Shown here piece after piece: positions 19,815 through 31,099 of a stretch of DNA of 64,000 bases; positions within the stretch are counted from its first letter, which is position 1; each line of letters starts with the position of its first letter. A model generated the notes under the pieces. It was not told where the DNA came from. It worked only from the letters and a program-made list of their open reading frames with translations, and did not search any database. Location: the NCBI GenBank assembly GCA_016630905.1, contig WBMQ01000012.1, positions 124,001 to 188,000 on the forward strand. The letters run 5' to 3'. Origin of the DNA: Capillidium heterosporum (Eukaryota; Entomophthoromycota; Entomophthoromycetes; Entomophthorales; Capillidiaceae). The translations under genes were made by a program, and so were the position numbers.

Positions 19815-20489
19815 TTTGTTGTAGAGATCTAAGCAGTTGGTAATGTAGGGTATGAAGCTGGAAATGGGATTTGTAACCGATGTATTTTCCAATGAACATA
19901 CACTGTTACTTCGGCTAAACGACGTAGATACTTTCTCCTTAAATTTCAAACTGGACAATGAATTACTAGTTCTAAAATAGTAGTCAACAGGAACAGGAAT
20001 CAGATTGAGAATAGGGCACTCGTTTACTTTAGGGATGGCCAAATTGCTATCAGAGCAGCTGCTGATGTAGTTGACAAGCTGGAATTTACGCCCATATATA
20101 GTGGACATGCTAGTTGTCCGCTTGGTGAGTCTGTTGGGTTTGTGTTTCAAAGCTTTAGTTGTCTCATGGTGAGAATAGATGTTAGTGGAAAAGGAATCGG
20201 AGTAGCTTTTGTAGGGAATACTGTTATGCTTATGGTTAAAAGTGCTGATCTCATAATAGGTAAAGAAGTAGTTATAATATCTAGATGATGACCAGCTGTG
20301 TCTGTCGGTCCACCTACACATATCGGTACTAGCAGGTTCCCAAATGAAGACAGAACCAGGTCAAATGAGTTTTCTGGAATTCTCAGTCAATCTGGTGGTT
20401 ATCATGAGGATCAACTTTTGACAAGCTGCCTCAAAGAGAGTTAGAGCATTGTTAATGTCATTTACGATTTCAAAGTAACTTTTGATCAT
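19744..20489 (-). pseudogene. WOPR (Gti1/Pac2) paralogue, broken
   Basis: The likely start is ATG 20489 (MIKSYFEIVND). The first WOPR half follows with FEAACQKL, then RLTENSRKLI, an in-frame TGA at 20361-20363 exactly where the family has Arg (LI-stop-PGSVFIW against KIRSGSIYIW in the intact gene), then CRWTDRHSWSSSRYY. The second half is recognisable as RLTKRTTSMSTIYGRKFQLVNY. CGA to TGA explains the stop by one transition. The 3' end is replaced by LTR-like copy B2, which supplies a chance stop. A minus-strand TATATAAG lies near 20615. By family knowledge it was a DNA-binding regulator; it is now probably non-functional unless the TGA is read through. Confidence 0.82.
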
Positions 20490-21289
20490 ACTTTGTAGTT
20501 TATCTATTAAATGGTTAGATTTGAAAGGAGCGATAGTAATAGTTTTGGAAGTGGTTACGATCACTTGAGGAAAATTTTTATTTTTAATTTTAGCTTTTGT
20601 GTATTTTGCTCTTATATACTATCAGATACAATACCATTCTAGACGCTAGTAGTGAAATGGAAAATTCCACTAATCTGGATCCATTCATAAATGCCACTGC
20701 CTATAGATGGAGAGGCTACTGTGAAGAGTAATAGTCATGCATTAAGTGTATAGTACACTGGATTAGAGGCAAGTACGTATGCCTATTTTGGTTTACAAAT
20801 TTAATAAGTGTTACATTATTGTTGTTTATTTTAATATAAACTTTTAATTTCTCATTCATACAAAAAAGACCGTAAATTAAGTATATCGATCCTATCCAAG
20901 CCAGGCTTTTCTGTTTGGAATAAGTGATGGGCATGATGTATTGCATAAGTTGGGCGTAAAATGACCAAATTAACTGTGAGTTAGTAATTAATTGCTCCTA
21001 TCAAAACTGCCTGTCTTGTACAAACAAACGTTTAAGTTTTCATTTCGAAGGTTGTGTGATAAAAGTGGTTGTCACTATATATACATGCCTAATTGGGCTT
21101 TTGCTGGAAGACAAATTACACTAAAGTAATTCAAAACATAAAGTACTTGGCCTATAATCCTTCCAAACTAGTTTTTCAAATACTTGTTTAGGAAAGCTGT
21201 ACTAATAAGGAAGTGAGGTTGATTTTGCTTCAAACTAAATAAATCAACCTCAAATAGATACATTTCTCTAAAGTATGGAGGAGTTTTGA
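20490..21289. other. Intergenic, promoter of the WOPR relic, no gene seen
   Basis: Contains the minus-strand TATATAAG near 20615. A 76-codon minus-strand frame (20716-20946) has no recognisable motif. Confidence 0.45.
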
Positions 21290-22045
21290 CGGCCCAGTGT
21301 GACAGATTGCCATACTAGATAAGCTGTTATTAGTGTCAATTTAGCTCTCCAACTAAGTCGTATATTAAGCATCAGAGTATTTATATATTTCTATAAATAG
21401 CTCATATTTGTGCTGCTGCCTGGCAATGTGCTTTGAGTTATATTTCTAGTCTTCATCTATCATTTTTCTACACTTTAAATGACCATTTATCTATTTCCTA
21501 TTACCTCAATTAGCCACTATTCCACTTAATTTTACTTGAAATCGATTTCCTGTTATGCATGGTCTTTGGTCAAACTTGATTTCGGACTTTCCGATTACCG
21601 CCCTGTAGATTAATTGGGTCCTAGCTTCAGTGATATACTATTATAACCAGGGCACTTGTTCTTCCTTTTCGTTGGAAAAAATCCACTTATATGTCATCAA
21701 GCTATAACTTTCTCCGGAGTTATGATATATATATCAAAGCTCTTGTACATAAAGACAAGGTTTTTTCAGGTTTTTGATTTCTCAGATCATAGATTTGAGT
21801 TTGTATTAGTTATCCATTTTAAAGATTTCTAGCCAACAGTTTTCAAGAATTGAAAGTTGAAATATTTTTATTGATTATAAAGAAATCCCCACATCTATAT
21901 TAGTCAATCCACAACACAATTAAACATATCACGTCCCATGGAGAAAGACTCACCAAGTTCTGACAAACACACTTGACTGGGAGTCCGAGCTAGTGGCTAG
22001 ACACTTAGTGAGGTTGACCAGCCAACAATGTATTGATGGTTATTT
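21290..22045 (-). repeat. Repeat family C, inverted copy
   Basis: The minus strand reads GTTGGCTGGTCAACCTCACT, GTGTCTAGCCACTAGCTC, GGACGTGATATGTTTAATTG at one end and the GTCAATTTAGCTCTCC segment at 21329 on the plus strand at the other, matching both ends of the copies at 1-831 and 42350-43120. Confidence 0.6.
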
Positions 22046-24047
22046 GATTGAATTTTAGCACCTAGTCAAGTACTGAAATTTGGAGGGTGTTTCGAATACC
22101 AATATCAATTAGTATGTCTACAAATAAGTAAAGTGAGGATCTTTTATTTGTGTATTGCTCGGTGAGTAACTCTGCTTGTTTTGAAAGTGGTTCATATTGA
22201 AAAATTTCATAAAGTAACATCTAGCTGTATACTAGTAAAGTATCTAATGAGCCGCCTAAAACTTAATTAAGATTCAATAACGATCTGCAATTACATTATA
22301 GTTTTTGTTTCCTGGCTTCAATGATAGATATCGCTATCCCAATCTTAATTGTGGTTGTTGAATTATGCTCTGTGTAGAAATAATAGCTATCCGAGGATAT
22401 TTTGATATTCCAAGTGTTAAAATCCAATCAGCACATAGATGGAACTACCGACATTTACTGAGTTGAACATTCTTTCAATATACTAATCTAAATTGAATAT
22501 ATCCACTGATTTCCTTACTAAATATGAAAGCCTGTACTGTCATTTTAAACCAACATATGTCCTAATATCGAGGCTTACTCCAGTCCATAAGCTTGAAGTA
22601 TCAAGTCGAAATTCAGGCCAAGTATGAAACGGAATCAACTAAATCAAAAACTCGTTACTATTCATTCCAATAAAATAAATTCATTTTGCAATGGAGCTTG
22701 TCAAATAGCCCCACATTTTCGGAACAGAGCAAAGTTGGGCTGAGACTGATGATCACTATCAAGTCTAGCATGAGAGTTCCAACAACCACAGCAATCTTAA
22801 AATTCAATGATGTTTCAACCAAGGCATTTCGGAAGCAGATAGTTACGCTATAAGTAAATATCGAATAAAATTTGCATAGCACCTAATTATAGTTAAAAAA
22901 TGCAAACATTCCAATAGTCAGGGTTTTAAGATATTCTTCAAGGTAAGGAAAGGACATCTTTGCTTTTGCGTATATTGATTTCAAGATCACTTATACATAC
23001 AAAGTCGATAACAAGTATAACAAGTATAACTATCCTAAATATATAAGATATAAATAGATACTTATTTCAGCATATGATCGATTGATCATACGAAATAGTA
23101 GTAGAATGCCACCTGAAAAATGTTTGACTCAGGTGCCTTTATTTTGATGCAATACATCTATAAAGCGCATACTATCAATTTCAAATTTCTTTTTCTAGAA
23201 TTGGACAGATGGGAACCTCAAAAAAGCAATATTAAACAGGAGCCACACTGAGCTCTACATACACCTCAACCAACTTTTATTCTATCAATAGGATGGATGT
23301 TTCCTGATGTTTATAAAGTCATGGCAATTTGTTTGGAATAAGTGTCTATTATCCAGCGTATTTATAGATTATAGCTTATGGAAATCTGTTAATTAGACTA
23401 TTAATTTAAATATAAAGTGGCTTCCGCTTACATAATTTCACATAATATATGCCAGCCAGTTTGAAATAAGGTGAGTCATATGTGGAGATCATTTATAATT
23501 TTGTAAAAAAGTTTGCACATCATTTTCCTATAATTTCGAACAAAGTACTGGCTAAAAATTTGGATTGGATTCAATTAATGAAGTTCAGTATCCAACATTT
23601 TTGGCTATGTAGTTTAATTTGCTAATTAAAAGGAATATACCTAAATGTAAGTGCATATCCTTTAATTATAGTGGTGGTGAATTTTAGTCCATAACCGTTA
23701 GCTTTGAATCGAGCCTTCCTGCACAGCAACTTTGGTCCAGTAATGTAATCTCAGTTCTGGCATTTGTATTGGGCTGTACCTGTCTCAAATATATCTATAT
23801 GGGTTTATGTATCACCGGATTTATAAATATTAGGCATAATTTTTCTATTAAATTTAAAATAGGGTACAAGATAAGCAAAGCATATAATTGAAGGCCCAAT
23901 ACTAATACCAAGGAATGGCAAATATATATTTTGCAAGCGAAAAACTTATACTTTATATAGTCTAATTCAACTAACTTATAAACCAGTATAACAAAGTATA
24001 TTACCATTATTCAAAATTTACTTTATTTCATTTTATCCCTAGACTAA
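22046..24047. other. Gene-free 2-kb stretch
   Basis: No domain-bearing frame on either strand; small frames at 22658-22882 and 23795-24007 are hydrophobic, AT-driven and unsupported. A TATATAG at 23954-23960 may serve the gene at 24048. Confidence 0.55.
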
Positions 24048-25893
24048 ATGATGGCTTCTGATCAAATAGCGCAAGAAAGTCTAGCAGATGAGAAGACTAA
24101 CAAGGAACTCTTTTTCATGTCATGCAACTTTTGTAGGAAGCGAAAGACTAAGTGCGATCGACTAAAGCCATCCTGCTCACGATGTTTGAATAACAACATA
24201 AAGTGTGTCTATGTACCGGTCAATATGGGAAAACCGGCCTATATGAAACTAAACCCGACACGAACGAGAAGTCACAGCAAACTATTCTCCAAGAATAAGA
24301 TGCGTTTGATGAATCGAGTCCTAAAAGTTGCAGAAAGGTCAATAGCTATCTCCAACCACATATTATGGGAGAGGGACAGCGATATCAACTATATGCAAAG
24401 TAGTGGCCAAGGTCTATTCAACTATGATTCCAGTCCCAATCTTTCAATCAACTTGCTCAGCTTGAATATAAACCAGCGGAAACCCTTGTCCAAGAAGCTA
24501 CAACACCTGCTAACGATGTATCTAACCTGGTACTACCCCATCTACCCCATAGTCTACAAGCCAACTTTAATAAACCAACTGGAAAGTTGTTCAGTCCTCT
24601 TCTACTCCATACTAGCGGTAGGTACCTTGTACTATCCCAGCAACAAGGACTATTACAAGAAGTTGGGTAAGTTCTTCTACTCTAAGGCTCTCAAGGAGTT
24701 AAGTATCAAGTCGATGCAGTTTTCAGTTGATATAGTTATCGGCTACATCCATCTAAGCTTCTATGCCCTCACCAATGGCGATCGATGGGGTGCATTAAGA
24801 TTCGTTGGAGAAGCAGTAAGGTAAATTTCAAATTTTGGAATTTTGCTCATACTTTTTACTACCAAAGTCCTCGGCTAAGTTTATTTACTTTAGGATGGCC
24901 GATGTTTTAGGTCTAAGCAGGATATCCAGGTTTCCCAGCTACTACACCAAGAACTTTGACTTGGAGCAGGTTGAGGATGAAATAAGGTGTAGAGCTTGGT
25001 GGGGGCTGTATTCGATCGATAGAGTAATCGGTTCTCTAATGGACGGCAAGTTCTTTATCCACCGAAACTACAACCAACTGTTGATCGACAGACCTCGCAT
25101 CAGCTCCATATGCCCGCTGCACAGCCAAGATCCTAATAACATTTCCAACATCAGTACCTGCCAGCACTCTAATCTGGAGTGGCAGGTATTGGAAGGTCCT
25201 CCACAACACACGATGGTCGAATTTATTCTACATGACTTCATTTATCAGCTGACTGTTTTGTACAAGAATATCCACAGGGTCCAAGCCCACAATTCGAGAG
25301 AGTATACCTTCTACTCCAGAGAGCTCAGCAGGTTATGGTTTAATATAACCCAGTGGGGTAGATACCTCAACCATTGGTTCAGTGTCAAAGAGATGTGGGA
25401 GAAGAATCCCCTACCCAACTCCTTCTCCAGCTACAGGATCTACTCCTCAGTGAAGCTGCATTCTTTACTAAACAATGCTACCATCCTAAGTTTCTATCCT
25501 GATTTACTGCTGCGTACCCTCTTTAACAAGACTGTCAAAACCTCTAATGTAACAGCAAGTTACGCTGCCATATTTTCAGCCCGCATAATCTTGTACCTCA
25601 ACCAGCTAACTGATATCTTCCTAATTCCCAGTTGGTATTTCACCCTCAAAGTTACGACGATTGCGCTATACTACGGTATCAAATTGCAAGGTATATCGAC
25701 CCCTTTAAGTGTTCAGTGCCGCAATTTGTTTATCAATCTATTGAAAGTTATCAATAGTAAGAAGAACGTCACCAATAAGATCATCGTTCGATTGCAATTG
25801 GACGATCACTTTGATTTATTTTTGAAGCTGGCTAAGGATGTGTTGGCAACTTCAGAGCTCCATTTCGCTTTGGCTAATACAAATGCTTATTAA
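24048..25893 (+). CDS. Zn2Cys6 transcription factor, 590 aa, two exons
   Basis: Exon 1 is 24048-24820, the intron 24821-24893 (GTAAAT...TTTAG) and exon 2 24894-25893; the join gives EAVRMADVLGLSR in frame. The N-terminal binuclear cluster has Cys26, 29, 36, 43, 46 and 53 (CNFCRKRKTKCDRLKPSC then SRCLNNNIKC), which binds two zinc ions and CGG-type DNA triplets. The middle (about 145-370) has the fungal-specific transcription factor domain, with a typical RCRAWWGLYSIDR helix just after the intron. The length is normal for the family. Two consecutive ATGs begin the frame; either may be used. It is a nuclear regulator with unknown targets, lying alone between a gene-free stretch and LTR-like copy B3. 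Confident on family, none on target pathway. Confidence 0.93.
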
Positions 25894-26474
25894 ATTTTCA
25901 AGCGTTGAGGTAAACTATGTGTTGGCATAAAACCATATTCAAGTTGGCTACTTCCATTGAAATTGAGAGATGAAATTCATTAAAGCTATTGGTTAAATTG
26001 CTGTAAGCACATTTTAGAGCCCATCTCATAAAGATGCACCTTCCAAATTCAGGAGTATATCTCTTGAATGGTTTAATATATCCAGAAAAAGTTGTATGAT
26101 CTCTTATATAACAAAAATATGTATCCATGAATACTATCTGCGCTCATAACCCAAAGTCAGACGTTTTCAACTTCCCAATTAGGATTCTTGCTTGTGAATC
26201 CTTATGAATTCAAAAAATAGCCAATCAAATCAAAGGTTTGAAATCATGCATTTGTGAAATACGGATTTATTGAAATATAAATTCCATAAAAGGTAACTCT
26301 TATAACTCCGAAAAATCTCAAGATTGTTCAACTAAAATTCATATCAGCACCATATGGGTTGTCACCATCCTCAAGATATTTAATATACGAATCCTCATTA
26401 ACAAGGTTAACTACATTCAATGAACGGTTGTAGGAACCACAATACAAATCAACAATATATTTACCATGCCACCT
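25894..26474. other. Intergenic, no gene seen
   Basis: 3' flank of the Zn2Cys6 gene up to repeat B3; a 76-codon minus-strand frame at 25898-26128 is unsupported. Confidence 0.5.
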
Positions 26475-27270
26475 GTAGGGAAGTCTCTCTAAGGATGCTG
26501 GGCTAGGCTTAAGGTAAGCCAACGTAGTGGTGATCACACCAATAAAACTAAAGAAGCTCAACGCCATTACTTTAACAGCTGATACTTTAGTGGCAATCTG
26601 AACCCAAAGTCAGTTCATGAAGACAAACGAGGCCACAGTCGTGATGAGGCCAAGGAGGGCGGTAATATCATCAAGGTTCTAGTATTGAATCCCGTCTAAT
26701 CAACTCTAATCCTAATTCTGAGCGATTCTAATCTAACGCTATTCTGTGAATCCTAAGCTAATCCTAAGGTATCCTTGATCCAACGCTATTCTGTATATCA
26801 ACTTTAGGCTACTCTAAGTTGGCAATATTCTGGTCTGACTCCTGGTTAATTCAACGGTTACAGGAAATCGGTTCTAACAACGTGCAGTGATTATAACAAG
26901 TGGAAATTGAAATGTTTATTATGAAATAATCACTTGTCGAAAAGTTACACAAGTCAGAGGGGTTTATATAGGGGCAGGAGAAGAAGACGACGGGACGATG
27001 GAGATGCCGATGACCAGTACTTCATTAGGCAGATGATTTGTATCCATCATGCTTTGAAGGTGGACCAGGAGAATCCATTCGTGACATGTCATGGCCTAAT
27101 ACGATCATTGTTATTCAGTTCAAGCAGAGACTCCGCCCTTTTATGATTAATTATTAAGCAACCGAAACCTAATATATTGCAAGGTTGAAACGATATTAGA
27201 ACTACGGTTCTCACAGCTAGAAGGATTATCAAGCTGATTCTCTAGAGAAGCCATCTGAGGTTTCGTTACA
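26475..27270 (-). repeat. LTR-like repeat family B, copy B3 (796 bp)
   Basis: Minus-strand copy from TGTAACGAAACCTCAGATGG (27270) to CTTCCCTACA (26475), nearly the same length as B2. The mini-ORF is broken: bases are lost at the start (ATGATATTACC) and the Arg codon of the RLW motif is TGA. The plus-strand frame rich in Arg at 26934 is antisense to the TATA region and not a gene. Confidence 0.8.
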
Positions 27271-27614
27271 AGTACAGACTTTTCTGGCAAAACCTTAGTT
27301 AATATAAAGTAGTTAATTGCAAATGAGAACCTAATCTTCCTGTTATAGCTATTGCCAAGGTACCAAAAGGGTATTCAAACCCTTAGGTGCCACTAAAGGC
27401 CAGCATCTTGACAACGTTCCACCTTGCTATTTCATAGCTGTTGTAAGGTCCAAGGGGGTGTCACTGAATCCAACTAATGATGGTATCATGATAGGAGCAT
27501 ATGACAGGATAGGTTGGGACAGTAAAACCAATGTCAACCACAACATTAGTAATGTAACAACCCTGATTGTTACAATTCCTAATATGAGGTCATTGACCGA
27601 TTTTCTTTGTACAC
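27271..27614. repeat. Nested fragments of LTR-like family A
   Basis: Three pieces in alternating orientation: about 27340-27441 (plus, middle of the repeat, GCCAGCATCTTGACAACGTTCC), 27442-27552 (minus, 3' end, starting TGTAAGGTCCAAGG) and 27553-27614 (plus, 5' end, TGTAACAACCCTGATTG). Each junction falls at a repeat terminus, which indicates repeated insertion of these elements into one another. Confidence 0.65.
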
Positions 27615-28625
27615 TGTAAGGTCCAGAGAGGTATCGCTGGATCCAGCCAATGATGGCACCATATTGGGAACTCATGACGTAGTAGGTTAGGAAAGCAGAA
27701 CTAAGGCCTACCACTGTATTGGTAATAAAAGCCTGGATTCACCGGAGGGCAGGTCGGATAGCCAAGTAAAGGAAGTACACTATGAGGAGTGCCCACACGA
27801 TAGTAGTCACGTCCCAGTTCCAGGAGGGGATAGAGGAAACATATAAAAGCTTAGGTACAGATTGGGACTGGATCGAAGGGGACCTATCAGGTGAGGGTTG
27901 AGAAACAGTCAGTACTATCGTATTAGGATCAAAGGTAGGGGTGGGCTGATAGGTTAACGTTGGTTCGAAAAGGTTGATCGTATTAGTAATATTAATCGCC
28001 CAAAGGAGGTGAGATCCAAGGGTAACAAGGATTGTTAACAAGTAATAAGTAGGGAGGACAGGAGGACTAGATAACATAGTATTACTATTCTGAACGAGGG
28101 TATAAATGAGGACAAAATCAAGCTGTTAAGAATAACCATGGTTATGAACAGGGGGTGAGTAACAGCTATGGAATAGTGAGGTGGAACGTTGTTAAGATTC
28201 CTGCTTTAGGCGGCGATAAAGAGGGTTTAAATACCCCTTTGGTGCCTTGGTAGTAGTTATAACAGGGGGATTAGATTTCCATCTGCAATTAACTACTCTA
28301 TAGGTTAATTGAGGTTCTGCCAAGTTTAGCCATAAAAGTCTACTAATCCGAACTACTACTGGCAAGCTTACTATTGCCAAAGCTTTAGTATCCAATGTTC
28401 TGCTGTTACTAGTGAAGATTCCTAGGTAGTCATCAGAGCTAAGAAAAAGAATAGGGTGGAAAAAAATGTTTGATATAGGGCCGATTCAAAACTAAAATGG
28501 TTATGAATTGCAGGTTGAAAATTAAAAATTGAAAAAATGAAAATAGCAAGAAAAGAAACGGAGGTAAATAAGAGAATAGGTCTATGACCTCATAATAAAA
28601 GATTGTAACAACTAGGATTGTTATA
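27615..28625 (-). repeat. LTR-like repeat family A, long copy A5 (1011 bp)
   Basis: The minus strand runs from TATAACAATCCTAGTTGTTACA at 28625 to CTCTGGACCTTACA at 27615. It is about 350 bp longer than the 660-bp copies, mostly because its mini-ORF has an extra hydrophobic segment. It includes GTTTAAATACCC (TATA-like, about 28230). The 5518-5860 fragment is a relative of its 5' part. Confidence 0.7.
27739..28077 (-). CDS. LTR-embedded hydrophobic ORF, long form of family A
   Basis: From the first Met, 112 codons are open, then one TGA, then the same frame continues to the repeat end at 27615. The start (YYLLTILVTLGSHLLWAINI) resembles the short copy at 37104 (ASLWTYLLWVIHITNAV). After the TGA the frame encodes AFITNTVVGLSSAFLTYYV and then IIGWIQRYLSGPY, against ITNAVVGIGSTVPTSHVI and IISWIQRHPLGPY in the short copy. 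The segment between is extra here: a Pro/Thr/Ser-rich linker followed by a strong transmembrane stretch (IVWALLIVYFLYLAI). No known family is recognised. I infer a retroelement leader or membrane peptide. Confidence 0.45.
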   Translation of the reverse strand: MLSSPPVLPTYYLLTILVTLGSHLLWAINITNTINLFEPTLTYQPTPTFDPNTIVLTVSQPSPDRSPSIQSQSVPKLLYVSSIPSWNWDVTTIVWALLIVYFLYLAIRPALR

Positions 28626-31091
28626 CAATTCGATATATTCTAACTTGAGAAGAGTATTAAAAGTAATAAATAGAGAAGGAAAGGTTGAAATCAACATCAG
28701 TGGCCAAAAGTACAAGATTAGAACTTAAAAGCTACTGCCAGCTGCTAATACTAAAAGAAAAAAGTCAATTTGGATAGCATACTATAGTCAGAAACTGACT
28801 TTGTTTCAATCATGGATTTTCTAAATATCGTTGATAAATATGTATCTAATAAAGGCCTTCACGTTCCAATATACAGATATCTATAGTGTTATAGAAAACA
28901 TGCTACTTTTTCAAGATAAATGTTTGCTTTTTAGTAGGTTTAACTACGCTTTAATAATAATTTATATATAAACCATTAGTATGCCATAATAATACTTTTA
29001 AATAGATCATAGCTATTATGCAAAGTTTATATTATTTTCTTTGCAGATATTTTCAAATCAGTACAATTAATTGAAATTATTATATTGCCTCAAATTATTT
29101 CGAGATTCCACTTCAAGAAAATTGAGGAAGCTTACAAAAGTTTTTATATTAAATATCCTGCAACTAATGTACTATTTATATAGGTCAATTACCATCAAAT
29201 CAGCCAAGAAGGAGACCAAAATTCAAGTGCGAAGATGGTGAACTCTCTTGCATTTTGCTCATCCTTCTTATTTTATTAAATTTAGTCATTTGGAATGTTC
29301 AGATATCTTGGCGAAAATTCAAAGTTGGCTTCTTTATACCTATTTTACTCAAATACATGCATTTTAAAGTTCATTTTATTTGATAAAAAGTATAAAATTT
29401 GTATAGATGGAGGATAATAGCTATAAAAATACTGTGCTATGTAGTTTCAATTTAGCGATCAACAGTAGTCGTTGCATTTGAAATTTTAGAGAACATAGAA
29501 ATCGCTTTTACTATCTTAACCTAACAAAATTGAAATGTATCTGCCGCTATATTCAACCTCTGTGAATAGTAAGCTTCATCAACCATGTATATGATAACCT
29601 GATTGATTGAAATGCATGGTGTCGATCAATCACCAAATCTGCAAGCCGGCATTGCCAAGCAAATATACTCCTCATAGAAAATTGCATCTCAATCCAGGTA
29701 TTTTTATTTTATATTTTGAGACATAGTTTAATGGTGAAACAAGTATAGTCTAATAGCCGGTGCATACAGCTAAACTATGGCAAACTGCCTAATTGTAGAG
29801 TTAAGCGCATTTCAACCTTCAACATTGGTAGCCCATCACTTCGATCTACTATAAATATTACTGGTATAAGGGATAAAGTATATTGTAGGAAAATACCAAA
29901 AAAAATGTTAGTACTCTCTCTATTAAGCAATCCTCGTCCTTATACAATTAGGATAGATTTGAGGCAATTTTAAACGTGTTTTTTACTTCATTTAAGGATC
30001 TTAAAATTTTTAATATTCTATTTTGGTAAACTACTTTAGATTGTTAAGTTTTGGAAGCGGTTGTGTGGGACTCATTAGTGAAAGGCTTGTTTTCGACAGT
30101 TTAGCTTGGTTTGAGTATGTGTTTGATGAATGTTACCTACTTCATTCGGTTGGCACTCGGCGATAAAATAGAATGGGTATCGAATGATATCAGTTTGAGG
30201 GCAAAGGTGGGAATGGCATCCGATATTGAACGCAGATAGCCATTTAAGGCCAATTAGCACACTTTAGCAATTAAGTAATCTGAAGGATGTGAGATCTAGA
30301 CGTTCATTGAAGCTGTAGGTTAAAATTCGAATATATCAATTAAATAACCTGACTGCCATACTTCATAGTTAATAGACGTCGTATTTTATTTTATGCAATA
30401 TCCGCAAAATTGTTAGAAGTAGCTTAATATCTTTACAAGTATTCCTATAATTGTTTTAGCTTGAACCAACTATTAAGTGTTTTCCTATATATAAATGGCA
30501 GCTGTTTCAGTTTGAAGCACCATTTATAAGTAGCCTATGTTGAAGTGTCCAAACTTTTATCCGTCACTAATACTGGAGAACAATCCATAAACCAATTTTC
30601 TCCACTATTTCGATTCACCTTGGTCAAAATTAAGGTTTTAGTTGGATTGGGAGTGTATTCAACGGCTAGCCAGTTATACTGAGAATATAAACCGTTGATA
30701 TATAGAGTCGTTAAGGACTAGTATAGCTTTGATATATATGCATTTGTATGGTAGTATTCACTTGTAAATTGGGATTTACAGCATCTTTTAAAAATAGATC
30801 CATAATTAGCACCAGCTTAGCAGTGGATGTATGTAATATACCCATATATTGATTTAAAAGTAAGGTGGATGGATTATGCTGCCTAAAACGTGTAAGCAAT
30901 TTCATACAACTATAAATCGTGTTAATTAGCTTAGTTCATTTATATCCCGTGTCCAAAAATGAATATAGCTATAGAAATGTAAGGGTGGATTGGGAATGGA
31001 TAGCTTATTTTTGGAAATAGGACTTTGGAGTTATTACACCAATACTTTTAGTTCTAAAAGGGGCTGGTTTATAAATTTTTTTAGTTGGGAG
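28626..31091. other. Gene-free 2.4-kb stretch upstream of the homeodomain gene
   Basis: No domain-bearing frame on either strand. Small frames at 30075-30260 and 30711-30905 are unsupported. It may hold the regulatory region of the homeodomain gene. Confidence 0.55.
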
Positions 31092-31099
31092 TATAAATA
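31092..31099 (+). promoter_or_regulatory. TATA box at the homeodomain gene start
   Basis: TATAAATA overlaps the first ATG (31099). If it is the working TATA box, transcription would start near 31120 and translation at the next in-frame ATG, 31129. Confidence 0.5.

Noticed and set aside
20361-20363. Reassignment of TGA as a sense codon in this organism
   Set aside because: TGA ends the intact WOPR and Vps23 genes as a normal stop, so isolated TGA codons in repeats and the WOPR relic are nonsense mutations.
22046-24047. CRISPR-like or tandem arrays in the long gene-free stretches
   Set aside because: No regularly spaced repeats; only AT-rich sequence and dispersed repeat fragments, and the genome is eukaryotic.
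26934-27146. Arg/Asp-rich frame, with a similar one at 63362-63637
   Set aside because: Antisense to the TATA region of LTR-like family B copies; its repetition reflects the repeat, not a gene.
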